Part shown: positions 8,272 through 14,568 of the stretch, one piece after another | How the letters are laid out: every line of letters begins with the position of its first letter | Numbering within the stretch: position 1 is the stretch's first letter | From: a virus | Length of the DNA: 37,075 nucleotides | Strand: one strand, 5' to 3' | Virus record (IMG/VR): IMGVR_UViG_3300008108_000158 | Span: 1-37,075 of that record | Position numbers and translations under genes: made by a program | Notes under the pieces: generated by a model | Database searches by the model: none | What the model was told of the DNA's origin: nothing | Seen by the model: only the letters and a program-made list of their open reading frames with translations

Positions 8272-8478
8272 ATGGAAAACAAAATAACAATTTTGGCAAA
8301 AATCAGTATAAAAGATAATTCAATTATAACTGATTTTCAAAAAACATACCGGAAACGGTACAACAAAAAAATGAGTAAATCAGAAGTGATTGAATCAATC
8401 ATTGGTTTTGGAATTGAAAAAATTAAAACCCAAAATCAGGAAATGAAAAATGAAATTATTAATTACGAAAAACAATAA
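8272..8478 (+). CDS. Small basic helical protein, possible ribbon-helix-helix, 68 aa
   Basis: The 68-aa product has a short N-terminal strand (MENKITILAKISIKDNSIIT), then helix, turn and helix with KKMSKSEVIESIIGFGIEKI. That resembles the helix part of small ribbon-helix-helix or CopG-like DNA-binding proteins, where MSKSEVI begins the first helix. It lies just upstream of the recombination genes. The DNA-binding role is a tentative reading and no regulator family is matched firmly. Confidence 0.55.
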   Translation: MENKITILAKISIKDNSIITDFQKTYRKRYNKKMSKSEVIESIIGFGIEKIKTQNQEMKNEIINYEKQ

Positions 8479-8489
8479 AAAAAGTGTAT

Positions 8490-9017
8490 ATGAACAATTT
8501 AATTAAAATCCAAAATGAAATCAAAGTATTGAAATCAAACTTCAACAAATTTGGCAATTACAAATATCGTACTGCTGAAGATATTGAAAGTCAATTAAAA
8601 CCATTGTTGGAAAAATACAACTGTATCTTTTATTTATCTGATGAAGTAAAACAGGCAGGTAATTATGTTTTTATTGAATCAACTGCAAAATTCATTGATG
8701 GTGATTTTATTGTTGAAGTTAAATCACAGGCAGGTATTGACAATGAAAAAGGGATTATGTCATTGGCTCAATCATTTGGATCTTCATCCAGTTACGCCAG
8801 AAAATATGCCATGAGTGCATTATTTTTATTGGATGATGTTGCAGATGATGATGTAACAAACAGGCACCAGAAGGAAGATAAAGAGCAAATAAAGGAATTA
8901 ATTCAAAAGGCATCATCAATCAAGGAATTGACAAAGTTATACAATGAAAATCCTATTATTTCAAAATCAAAGGATTTAATGATGTTGATGGGAACCAGAA
9001 AAGTTGAATTATTATGA
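8490..9017 (+). CDS. ERF-family single-strand annealing protein
   Basis: A 175-aa protein of the ERF superfamily of phage recombinases, which pair complementary single strands and support recombination-dependent replication. Family features visible are the N-terminal helix with FGNYKYRTAEDIESQLKPLL (about residues 20-40), a beta-sheet region, and the hallmark SSSYARKYAMSALFLLDDV followed by ADDDV near residues 98-123. It is slightly short at the C-terminus compared with typical ERF proteins. ATG 8490 is preferred over the in-frame GTG at 8484. Its stop overlaps the exonuclease start (ATGA), which links the two as a recombination module. Confidence 0.88.
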   Translation: MNNLIKIQNEIKVLKSNFNKFGNYKYRTAEDIESQLKPLLEKYNCIFYLSDEVKQAGNYVFIESTAKFIDGDFIVEVKSQAGIDNEKGIMSLAQSFGSSSSYARKYAMSALFLLDDVADDDVTNRHQKEDKEQIKELIQKASSIKELTKLYNENPIISKSKDLMMLMGTRKVELL

Positions 9018-9778
9018 TTGGATTATTTGATTTTGATTCACTTTTATACCAATGTATTTACCGGATTGTTTCAATTGCGCAGATAAAATTTATGATGCAA
9101 ACAGGATCAACAAAAGAGGAAATAAGAAAATACATCATTGATGAAGCATATACAAAGGTATTGCATCGTTCATTTCAGATTCTTAATTCAATTGAAGATA
9201 CAGGTATTTATTTTACTGATGTAAAGTATTATGTAACAAATTGTCCATTATCCAGAAGGAAATATATAAATCCTGATTATAAAAAAAACAGGAAATCAAA
9301 CAAATGGGTTAAAATGTTGCGTGAAAGATTCATTGAAAATGAAATTGTAATACATGATGTTGAATTGGAAGCAGATGATTTAATTGCAATTGAAGCAGAA
9401 AAATTAAAAGATGAATATGTTATAATATCCATTGATAAAGATCTTCAGACAATTAAAGGAATTCATTTTGATTATTATCCATTGAAAGAAAATGGTGAAT
9501 TCATTGGATTCAGGGGTTTGAATTACATTACAGATTTTGAAGCAAAAAAGAATTTTGCAATTCAAATGTTGGTTGGTGATTCAACTGATTCAATTAAAGG
9601 ATGTCCTAAAATTGGAAAGGTAAAATCAGGCAAAATTTTGGAAAACTGTAAAACAGAAAAACAATTATTAATTGCAGTTTACAGGCAATATTACAGGGTT
9701 GCACTGGATGATTCAAATTATGAATACATAAATGAAATGCTAATGAATTATGTCATGTTAAAACTTGGTAAATGTTGA
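9014..9778 (+). CDS. 5'-3' exonuclease of the FEN/PIN-like superfamily
   Basis: A 254-aa protein beginning MIGLFDFDSLLYQCIYRIV, with the metal-binding Asp residues of the family at the N-terminus. LEADDLIAIEA (about 117-127) and ISIDKDLQ (about 138-145) form the acidic centre, and GDSTDSIKGCPKIGKVKSGK (about 188-207) is the helix-3-turn-helix DNA-binding part. This matches flap endonuclease/T5-type exonucleases acting on 5' ends in replication and recombination. Placement after an ERF gene suggests it makes the single-stranded ends that ERF anneals, as in Red-like pairs, although the pairing with a FEN-type rather than lambda-type exonuclease is notable. Confidence 0.88.
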   Translation: MIGLFDFDSLLYQCIYRIVSIAQIKFMMQTGSTKEEIRKYIIDEAYTKVLHRSFQILNSIEDTGIYFTDVKYYVTNCPLSRRKYINPDYKKNRKSNKWVKMLRERFIENEIVIHDVELEADDLIAIEAEKLKDEYVIISIDKDLQTIKGIHFDYYPLKENGEFIGFRGLNYITDFEAKKNFAIQMLVGDSTDSIKGCPKIGKVKSGKILENCKTEKQLLIAVYRQYYRVALDDSNYEYINEMLMNYVMLKLGKC

Positions 9779-9787
9779 TATTATGTT

Positions 9788-9820
9788 TTTGTATAATTAT
9801 TTTATTGGTTGCTCTATTTG
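9788..9820 (+). promoter_or_regulatory. Possible promoter (TTTG-N21-TCTATTTG)
   Basis: A TTTG at 9788-9791 is followed after 21 bases by TCTATTTG at 9813-9820, which differs from the TAnnTTTG consensus at one position. It lies in the 64-base gap before the helix-turn-helix gene at 9843. Spacing is good and the -7 element imperfect, so it is a moderate candidate. Confidence 0.4.
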
Positions 9821-9842
9821 AAAATAATAAAAACACAAAAAA

Positions 9843-10046
9843 ATGGAAACACAGATAAATCATGTAAAATTATATTTATTGTCAGGAAATAAAATCACGC
9901 CAATGATGGCATTTGAAATGTGGGAATGTATACGATTGGCAGCAATTATTTACACATTAAGAAAAAGGGGAATGAATATAAAAATGAAGTTTATGAAAAA
10001 CAAACATAATAATGGTCAACATTCAATTTATTGGTTTGAAAAATAA
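9843..10046 (+). CDS. Helix-turn-helix DNA-binding protein (HTH_39-like)
   Basis: A 67-aa protein whose core, LSGNKITPMMAFEMWECIRL followed by AAIIYTLRKRGMNIK, matches the small phage helix-turn-helix family seen in many Bacteroidota and other phages: ITP-x-A-x-E-M, RLAAIIYTLR-x-x-G. These are thought to be regulators or replication accessory DNA-binding proteins. It is a single-gene unit with a possible promoter before it and a strong terminator after it, which sets it apart from the surrounding operons and fits a regulator. Confidence 0.75.
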   Translation: METQINHVKLYLLSGNKITPMMAFEMWECIRLAAIIYTLRKRGMNIKMKFMKNKHNNGQHSIYWFEK

Positions 10047-10069
10047 GTGTTGTGTTTATTGATTGATTT

Positions 10070-10097
10070 GGAATCACCGGAAACGGTGGTTCCTTTT
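10070..10097 (+). terminator. Rho-independent terminator before the replication genes
   Basis: A 10-bp stem, GGAATCACCG (10070-10079) and CGGTGGTTCC (10084-10093), has one T-G wobble, a GAAA tetraloop and a TTTT tail. It is a clear hairpin terminator and ends the HTH transcript only 14 bases before the next gene. Confidence 0.8.
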
Positions 10098-10111
10098 AAA
10101 AAAAACAAATT

Positions 10112-10828
10112 ATGTTCAAAGAATATTTTTCACACGATTATAACACCAGATCTGATTGGAAGATTCAAAGATTAATTGCAAATCATGGAATGAAAGGATA
10201 TGGTGTATTTTGGGCAGTTGTGGAAGATTTATATATAAATCAAAATAAACTTCCTTATGATTTGAAAACACTTGGTTTTTATTACAGAATTGAAGATGAT
10301 ATACTGGATGATATTTTGAAAAATTTTGGATTATTCATTATTCAAGATGGAATTATTTCATGCAATTCAATTGACAAAAGATTGTTCACAAGAACTGAAA
10401 AATCGGAAAAGGCAAGAATTTCAGCACAAAAAAGATGGAACAAAAGCCAAAGCAATGCAAACGAAATGCAAACGCATACCAATGGCATTGCTATAAAAGA
10501 AAATAATATAAAAGAAAAAAATATAAAAGAAAAAGAAAACACATATAAAACATGGAATATTGATGATTTCAAAATTGAAATCAAAAAAATATATTCAAAG
10601 AACCAATATCCAATGAACAATGAAGATTATGTTGAATTTCTTAATTACTGGTCTGAAACAACACCAAATGGAAAATTTAGATTCCAATTGGAAAAAACAT
10701 GGGATACGGAAAAAAGAATTGCCAGATGGTCAAAAAATATTAAAAACCAACCAATACCAACACAAAAAAATACAGTTTTGAATGCATTAAATAAAACGTA
10801 CCAAAATATAATTGAAAATGAATATTGA
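10112..10828 (+). CDS. Replication initiator / replisome organizer (DUF4373, Lin1244/Lin1753-like N-terminus)
   Basis: A 238-aa protein. The N-terminal 105 residues fit the DUF4373 winged-helix domain: YFSHDYNTRSDWKIQRLIAN, then MKGYGVFWAVVEDLYINQ and a basic helix ending AQKRW. This domain occurs in phage replisome organizers related to DnaD-like initiators. A low-complexity hinge at residues 128-142 is a pentapeptide repeat (IKENN/IKEKN/IKEKE), encoded by perfect DNA repeats, and is followed by a C-terminal helical domain of about 90 residues. It overlaps the next replication gene by 11 bases. As in lambda O, the origin may lie inside the gene at the hinge. Confidence 0.8.
   Translation: MFKEYFSHDYNTRSDWKIQRLIANHGMKGYGVFWAVVEDLYINQNKLPYDLKTLGFYYRIEDDILDDILKNFGLFIIQDGIISCNSIDKRLFTRTEKSEKARISAQKRWNKSQSNANEMQTHTNGIAIKENNIKEKNIKEKENTYKTWNIDDFKIEIKKIYSKNQYPMNNEDYVEFLNYWSETTPNGKFRFQLEKTWDTEKRIARWSKNIKNQPIPTQKNTVLNALNKTYQNIIENEY
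10452..10550. repeat. Iteron-like repeat cluster in the initiator gene, candidate replication origin
   Basis: Three perfect copies of TATAAAAGAAAA start at 10492, 10507 and 10522, exactly 15 bp apart, with a partial TATAAAA at 10544. Just upstream, AATGCAAACG occurs twice (10454 and 10465, 11 bp apart), and GCAATGC (10452-10458) and GCATTGC (10485-10491) form an inverted repeat. Repeats next to a very AT-rich segment inside an initiator gene are a known origin layout. The direct repeats also encode the IKEKN hinge, so selection on protein is an alternative. Confidence 0.55.
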
Positions 10829-11567
10829 TAATTACAATCCAGAAACAGAATTGATTAATTTTGAATCAAAGATGAATTACCAGATTGGTAAATGTCCAAA
10901 AATTGATGAAATGGTACCAACCAAAAGCATTTCAGACATATTAATTAATAAAGAAAATACAAAACCATTAAAAGGTTTGTTATTGGGAATATTTGCCAGA
11001 TATTTATCAGTTAATATAAAGGGAAGAAATATATCAAATGAATTTGGTTATAAATTGATGATTGATTTCATTTTAAATGATTGCAAAAATTTGGAATTGC
11101 AGGAAGTTGAATACATCTTTAAAAATGGCGTTATGGGCAGATTTGGGCAGTTATACAATGATATTTCTGTTGATACCATATGTGGAATCAATGGATGGAT
11201 TGAAATGTATTACAAAGAACACAGGAAGAACAGAATGGAAGGTATTAAACCAGTTGAATCTTTTAATTTTACAGGTAATGAAATGACATTAAAGGAATTT
11301 CATGAATCACATCCTGATTATTTGGAAAGATCAAATTTATTGGAATTGTTTGAAAAAGCAAAAAAATCTAAATGTGGTGTTCAGGATTTAAAATTGTTTT
11401 ACAAAATTAAAGGATATACTGTTGGTGAAATGCAGGATGATTTATCAATAATTGCAGGTAAATATTATTCTTTGCAGGAAAAAAACGCAATTACAGAAAA
11501 ACAATGGGTTGATAATTGGATTAATAACTTTATAAAACAAAATTATAATAAAAAAAAATACCTTTAA
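10818..11567 (+). CDS. Replication-associated protein (DUF6633-like), 249 aa
   Basis: ATG 10818 is chosen over a TTG at 10812; it overlaps the initiator gene by 11 bases. The central region, GLLLGIFARYLSVNIKGRNI followed after about 40 residues by LQEVEYIFKNGVMGRFGQLY and DTICGINGWIEMYYKEHRK, resembles a Bacteroidota phage and plasmid family of unknown function found beside replication genes. It has no Walker A motif, so it is not a usual AAA+ helicase loader, though it sits where one would be expected. A helicase-loader or primosome accessory role is an inference from position. Confidence 0.6.
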   Translation: MNIDNYNPETELINFESKMNYQIGKCPKIDEMVPTKSISDILINKENTKPLKGLLLGIFARYLSVNIKGRNISNEFGYKLMIDFILNDCKNLELQEVEYIFKNGVMGRFGQLYNDISVDTICGINGWIEMYYKEHRKNRMEGIKPVESFNFTGNEMTLKEFHESHPDYLERSNLLELFEKAKKSKCGVQDLKLFYKIKGYTVGEMQDDLSIIAGKYYSLQEKNAITEKQWVDNWINNFIKQNYNKKKYL

Positions 11568-11570
11568 GAT

Positions 11571-11687
11571 ATGGAACATCAAATCATGCAATGTTTAAAA
11601 TGCAATAATTTATCAGTGAATTCAATGTTTTGTTTACATTGTTATTCCGGACAAATTGAACCAATATCAAATGATTTACCTTTTTAA
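11571..11687 (+). CDS. Mini zinc-ribbon protein, 38 aa
   Basis: A 38-aa frame starting 3 bases after the preceding stop, MEHQIMQCLKCNNLSVNSMF then CLHC. The two CxxC pairs (residues 8-11 and 21-24) are spaced as in a zinc ribbon. The region after the second pair is short and polar. Too small for a domain assignment, but the paired CxxC motif and tight gene spacing support a real gene. Confidence 0.6.
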   Translation: MEHQIMQCLKCNNLSVNSMFCLHCYSGQIEPISNDLPF

Positions 11688-11696
11688 TGTTTATAA

Positions 11697-11906
11697 ATGA
11701 AAAATAACAAAAAACAATTAAATTTCAATCCACAAACACCAGATTATCATCAAGTTGCAAAATTTTATTTAACACCAATTGGAAATTTTTTACCGTGGAA
11801 ATATGTTGAAAAGAAAAGATTAGATGAAATTCTGGAAGAATGTTATAAACATGGTCAACCACAAACAAAACGATTAATCAATAATTTTTATGATTTTAAA
11901 GATTAA
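11697..11906 (+). CDS. Small protein of unknown function, 69 aa
   Basis: A 69-aa protein, starting MKNNKKQLNFNPQTPDYHQV, with central FYLTPIGNFLPWKYVEKKRL and an acidic-to-basic helix near the end. No known domain. It overlaps the NinG-like gene by 17 bases, so it probably shares its transcript and may be an accessory to recombination. Confidence 0.6.
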   Translation: MKNNKKQLNFNPQTPDYHQVAKFYLTPIGNFLPWKYVEKKRLDEILEECYKHGQPQTKRLINNFYDFKD

Positions 11907-12549
11907 AAATTACAGATGTAAATACTGTGGACAACCTTACATGATGCAAACAAATGTATATGCATCAAGATCATTAACAGGATTAAAACAGTGTTGCAAC
12001 AATGTTGCATGTATGACAGAAGCAGCAATGTTTGCACTTTCAAAAAAAAAGCAAAATGAAACAAAAATTGAAAAACAAAAATGGAAATTAAAAAAACTGG
12101 AATGGAAGTTTGAAAAAACAAAACAATCACAGGAACCATTGCAGAAGGCAATTAATAAAATTGTAAGATTAATTGATGAAGATGAAACATGTATTGCCAG
12201 ACCTTTTGAAGAAACATCTGCATATGATGCCGGACATGTTTACAGTGTTGGTTCACATCCATCATTAAGGTATCACTTATGGAATATTCATAAACAATCT
12301 GTAAAATCAAACAAACATTTAGGTGGTGAACAACTTTTGATGTTGGAAGGAATTGAAAACAGGTATGGAATAGAAATCAGAAATTATGTTGAATCTTTGC
12401 CAAAACTTTATCCAATATTAAAACTTTCAATTGATGAAAAATATTCAGCATTAAAAAAGGCAAATAAATTGATAAAAGAAATTGAAAGTGGTAAAAAATA
12501 TACCAGAAATGAAGCAAATGAATATCTTCAGATTTATATTAATTATTGA
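11890..12549 (+). CDS. ninG: NinG/Rap-like recombination endonuclease
   Basis: A 219-aa protein of the phage NinG (Rap) family, which in lambda processes branched recombination intermediates. The N-terminus holds a cysteine cluster (C10, C13, C35, C36, C41) that should bind zinc. Residues 44-80 form a Lys-rich helix. The C-terminal half carries the family signature: ARPFEETSAYDAGHVYSVGS, then LRYHLWNIHKQSVKSN and LGG, an HNH-like arrangement with His and Asn residues in the expected places. It acts with the ERF and exonuclease products in recombination. The start overlaps the preceding gene by 17 bases. Confidence 0.85.
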   Translation: MILKIKNYRCKYCGQPYMMQTNVYASRSLTGLKQCCNNVACMTEAAMFALSKKKQNETKIEKQKWKLKKLEWKFEKTKQSQEPLQKAINKIVRLIDEDETCIARPFEETSAYDAGHVYSVGSHPSLRYHLWNIHKQSVKSNKHLGGEQLLMLEGIENRYGIEIRNYVESLPKLYPILKLSIDEKYSALKKANKLIKEIESGKKYTRNEANEYLQIYINY

Positions 12550-12577
12550 AAAATAATATATTACAATAAATAAATAA

Positions 12578-12585
12578 TATATTTG
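12578..12585 (+). promoter_or_regulatory. Promoter -7 element (TATATTTG) at the endolysin start
   Basis: TATATTTG at 12578-12585 lies only 3 bases before the ATG at 12589. With the usual position of TAnnTTTG relative to the transcription start, the mRNA would begin at or within a base or two of the start codon. No TTTG -33 element is seen, but the region is extremely AT-rich. Confidence 0.55.
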
Positions 12586-12588
12586 TAG

Positions 12589-12984
12589 ATGCGAAACATA
12601 AAATACATTGTTATTCATTGCACTGCAACACCACAAAATACAAACATTAATTCAATAAAAAATTATTGGAAGAATGTTTTGAAGTGGAAAAATGTTGGAT
12701 ACCATTACATTATTAAACCAGATGGTAGGGTAATTCAATTGGAAAGTATAGAAAATCAAACAAATGGTGTAAAGGGTTATAATTCGGAATCAATTCATTT
12801 ATCATACATTGGTGGTGAAAAAAAAGACAACAGAACATTGCAACAAAAGGAATCAATTTTGATTCTTTTGCAAAGTTTGAAAGGTCTTTATCCAAATGCA
12901 ACAATTTTAGGACATCGTGATTTCCCAAATGTGAATAAAGCATGTCCACAGTTTGATGCAATAAACGAATACAAAAACATTTAA
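12589..12984 (+). CDS. N-acetylmuramoyl-L-alanine amidase endolysin (Amidase_2 type)
   Basis: A 131-aa single-domain amidase that cuts the bond between MurNAc and the peptide stem of peptidoglycan. It has the zinc site of T7-lysozyme-like amidases: His10 in YIVIHCTAT, His109 in ILGHRDFP and Cys119 in KACPQFDA. Lys117 before the Cys and Tyr38 or Tyr40 in GYHYII correspond to the catalytic Tyr/Lys. GVKGYNSESIHLSYIGG lies at 60-76. There is no signal peptide, so a holin or similar is needed to release it, and no cell-wall-binding domain, as usual for Gram-negative hosts. Its promoter is almost on the start codon, giving a probable leaderless mRNA. Confidence 0.93.
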   Translation: MRNIKYIVIHCTATPQNTNINSIKNYWKNVLKWKNVGYHYIIKPDGRVIQLESIENQTNGVKGYNSESIHLSYIGGEKKDNRTLQQKESILILLQSLKGLYPNATILGHRDFPNVNKACPQFDAINEYKNI

Positions 12985-12995
12985 ATAAATATAAT

Positions 12996-13238
12996 ATGAA
13001 ACAGGAAATTTATAGACTGGAAGTTGAACAGGCATTATCAGATCAAACATCTGAAAATGGACATCAATTGGTTGAATTGTTTGCACAAATTGAAGACCTT
13101 ATTTTCATGGGCAAAAAGGATCCACAACCATTAAAATGGCATCAGGTAAAGAGAATGTACAAACTGGCAGAATCATGTGTGAAGATTGTACTGTTATTAA
13201 TCCCATATTTAAGGGTAATTATAAAGTGGGTAAAGTAA
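12996..13238 (+). CDS. Small protein of unknown function, 80 aa
   Basis: An 80-aa helical protein, MKQEIYRLEVEQALSDQTSE onward, ending in a very hydrophobic, basic stretch (KIVLLLIPYLRVIIKWVK). That tail could be a membrane-associated helix, but it coincides with the region where the next gene overlaps in another frame, so its composition may partly reflect dual coding. It follows the endolysin by 11 bases and could belong to the same lysis-related transcript. Confidence 0.5.
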   Translation: MKQEIYRLEVEQALSDQTSENGHQLVELFAQIEDLIFMGKKDPQPLKWHQVKRMYKLAESCVKIVLLLIPYLRVIIKWVK

Positions 13239-13387
13239 AAAAACCACAACAATTAATATGTGCAGGATGCAACAAACAGATTTATGATGTCTTCATCAAA
13301 ACCATTGCATCACAAAAATATTATTGCAACAGAGATTGTTTGATAAAATATCATTTTAATGGTTTAGATCCACAGATTCCACGATAA
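13175..13387 (+). CDS. Small zinc-ribbon protein, 70 aa
   Basis: The ATG at 13175 gives a 70-aa protein with three cysteine pairs: CEDC (2-5), CAGC (29-32) and CNRDC (51-55). This suggests one or two zinc sites. An upstream in-frame ATG at 13136 would lengthen it by 13 less typical residues and increase the overlap with the 80-aa gene from 64 to 103 bases, so 13175 is preferred. Similar small zinc proteins cluster in this early region. Function unknown. Confidence 0.6.
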   Translation: MCEDCTVINPIFKGNYKVGKVKKPQQLICAGCNKQIYDVFIKTIASQKYYCNRDCLIKYHFNGLDPQIPR

Positions 13388-13411
13388 TAAATTTTATAAA
13401 AAATAATATAT

Positions 13412-13726
13412 ATGGAAAATTTAATATTTTTTGTTTTTGGTGTATGTACATCATTTTTTATTATAGGGTTAATATTTATAGTAAAAACATATAATAAAAT
13501 TAAATTATGTTTATCAGAAATTGACCAAATATATGATATTCAAGAAGAATCAGAAAGGAATATTATTTTAATGGAAGAAAGAATAAAACAGGACATTGAA
13601 AGTATATATAAACAAACAGATACTGAAATATTGAACATCCATAATACAATGGATAAAAGATTTGTTGAAACAATCAATAAATTGACAAATCAACACAATT
13701 ACAAAAATTATTCAACAATTTGCTGA
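13412..13726 (+). CDS. Membrane-anchored coiled-coil protein, 104 aa
   Basis: One N-terminal hydrophobic helix at residues 4-26 (FFVFGVCTSFFIIGLIFIV) is followed by a long charged coiled coil. This layout resembles inner-membrane spanins or small membrane-linked phage proteins. No partner lipoprotein with a lipobox is found next to it, so a spanin role is only possible. It overlaps the next gene by one base (TGATG). Confidence 0.55.
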   Translation: MENLIFFVFGVCTSFFIIGLIFIVKTYNKIKLCLSEIDQIYDIQEESERNIILMEERIKQDIESIYKQTDTEILNIHNTMDKRFVETINKLTNQHNYKNYSTIC

Positions 13727-13899
13727 TGAAATTCAAAATAGGGGATAAAGCATTCAAACCAAATGGATATAAATTTCCATGCACAATTGTTTCAGTGTTT
13801 AAAAATACATCCGGACAAATCAGGATTGTTGCAGAAATGGAAGAAAATGGTATGTTGCATATATTCAATGAAAACCAATTGGAACATTCACCAGAATGA
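13726..13899 (+). CDS. Small beta-barrel-like protein, 57 aa
   Basis: A 57-aa frame starting MKFKIGDKAFKPNGYKFPCT, with GDKAFKPNGYKFPCTIVSVF, RIVAEM and LHIFNENQLE. This pattern, a GD-x-A/V start, V-x-V-F, a central strand and HIF-N-E-x-Q-L near the end, is common in very small phage proteins thought to form an SH3-like barrel. No precise function is established. The start is fixed by one-base overlap with the preceding stop. Confidence 0.65.
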   Translation: MKFKIGDKAFKPNGYKFPCTIVSVFKNTSGQIRIVAEMEENGMLHIFNENQLEHSPE

Positions 13900-13911
13900 T
13901 TACAAATTAAA

Positions 13912-13968
13912 ATGTGTTCTAATAACACCCAAAATTGATTAGAGATTATTAGAAAAACTTTTAGAACA
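13912..13968. other. Structured non-coding segment between early and packaging genes
   Basis: In a 119-base gap with no gene (13900-14018), TTCTAATAA (13917-13925) is the reverse complement of TTATTAGAA (13946-13954), and TGTTCTAA (13915-13922) is the reverse complement of TTAGAACA (13961-13968), so two mutually exclusive stems can form. TTAGA also repeats at 13939, 13949 and 13961. It could be an operator, an RNA switch or a packaging recognition site for the terminase genes that follow. No TAnnTTTG promoter is visible in the gap. Confidence 0.4.
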
Positions 13969-14018
13969 TGGGCAAGAATAATTAATTAATCATGATCAAA
14001 CAGGCAAAAAATTAAACA

Positions 14019-14222
14019 ATGGATAAACATATAAATTCTGTTGTAAATAAAATACTTCAAAGATCATTGAAGGGGGAAGAAAAATATGGAACCAATTTGG
14101 AAAGAAAAGATTTATCAACATTAGATTGGTTGATTCATGCGCAAGAAGAAGCAATGGATATTGCAAATTATCTTGAAGTGTTAATTCAAAAGGAAAAAGA
14201 AAACAGTGTAAAAACAGTGTGA
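14019..14222 (+). CDS. MazG-like nucleotide pyrophosphohydrolase-type protein, 67 aa
   Basis: A 67-aa all-helical protein with LKGEEKYGTNLERKDLSTLD and HAQEEAMDIANYLEVLIQK. The KYG-T-L segment and the EE-x-x-D-x-x-N-Y motif match small phage members of the MazG/dUTPase-like all-alpha NTP pyrophosphatase superfamily, whose Glu/Asp residues bind magnesium. It is short, so it may be a minimal or inactive version. It stands directly before the small terminase gene (1-base gap). In phages such proteins may clean the nucleotide pool or disturb host alarmone signalling. Confidence 0.6.
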   Translation: MDKHINSVVNKILQRSLKGEEKYGTNLERKDLSTLDWLIHAQEEAMDIANYLEVLIQKEKENSVKTV

Positions 14223-14223
14223 T

Positions 14224-14568
14224 ATGGCAAAAAATACATCTGGATTAAAACCATTTGAAAAAGGAATATCAGGGAATCCAAATGGAAGACCTGAAGGAAC
14301 AAAAAACAGATCAACAATTGTAAAGAAATGGTTGGAAGTTATTGAAGAAACAACCAATTCAATTACAAAGGAAAAGGAAGATCTTTCACAACAGGATCAA
14401 ATTGTATTAGCATTAATAAAGAAGGCAAAAAAAGGTGATGTTGCTGCATTCAAGGAATTAATGGATTCAGCACATGGTAAAATAGTGGATCAAAAGGATA
14501 TTACATCAAATGGAAATACATTTAGTATTCCAGTGATTAAATGGATTGGCGAATCAGAACATGAATGA
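14224..14568 (+). CDS. terS: Terminase small subunit-like protein (DUF5681 N-terminus)
   Basis: A 114-aa protein with the N-terminal FEKGISGNPNGRPEGTKN motif (residues 12-29) typical of DUF5681, often found at the start of phage terminase small subunits. A helical oligomerisation-type region follows (LSQQDQIVLALIKKAKKGDV, AAFKELMD). It should recognise phage DNA and load the large subunit. The position next to the large terminase, with an 8-base overlap, supports this. Confidence 0.8.
   Translation: MAKNTSGLKPFEKGISGNPNGRPEGTKNRSTIVKKWLEVIEETTNSITKEKEDLSQQDQIVLALIKKAKKGDVAAFKELMDSAHGKIVDQKDITSNGNTFSIPVIKWIGESEHE

Noticed and set aside
13094-13140. Possible -1 frameshift joining the 80-aa and 70-aa genes at CAAAAAG
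   Set aside because: The heptamer is not a canonical slippery site, and the frame directly after it does not look like protein until near the ATG at 13175. Separate starts explain it better.
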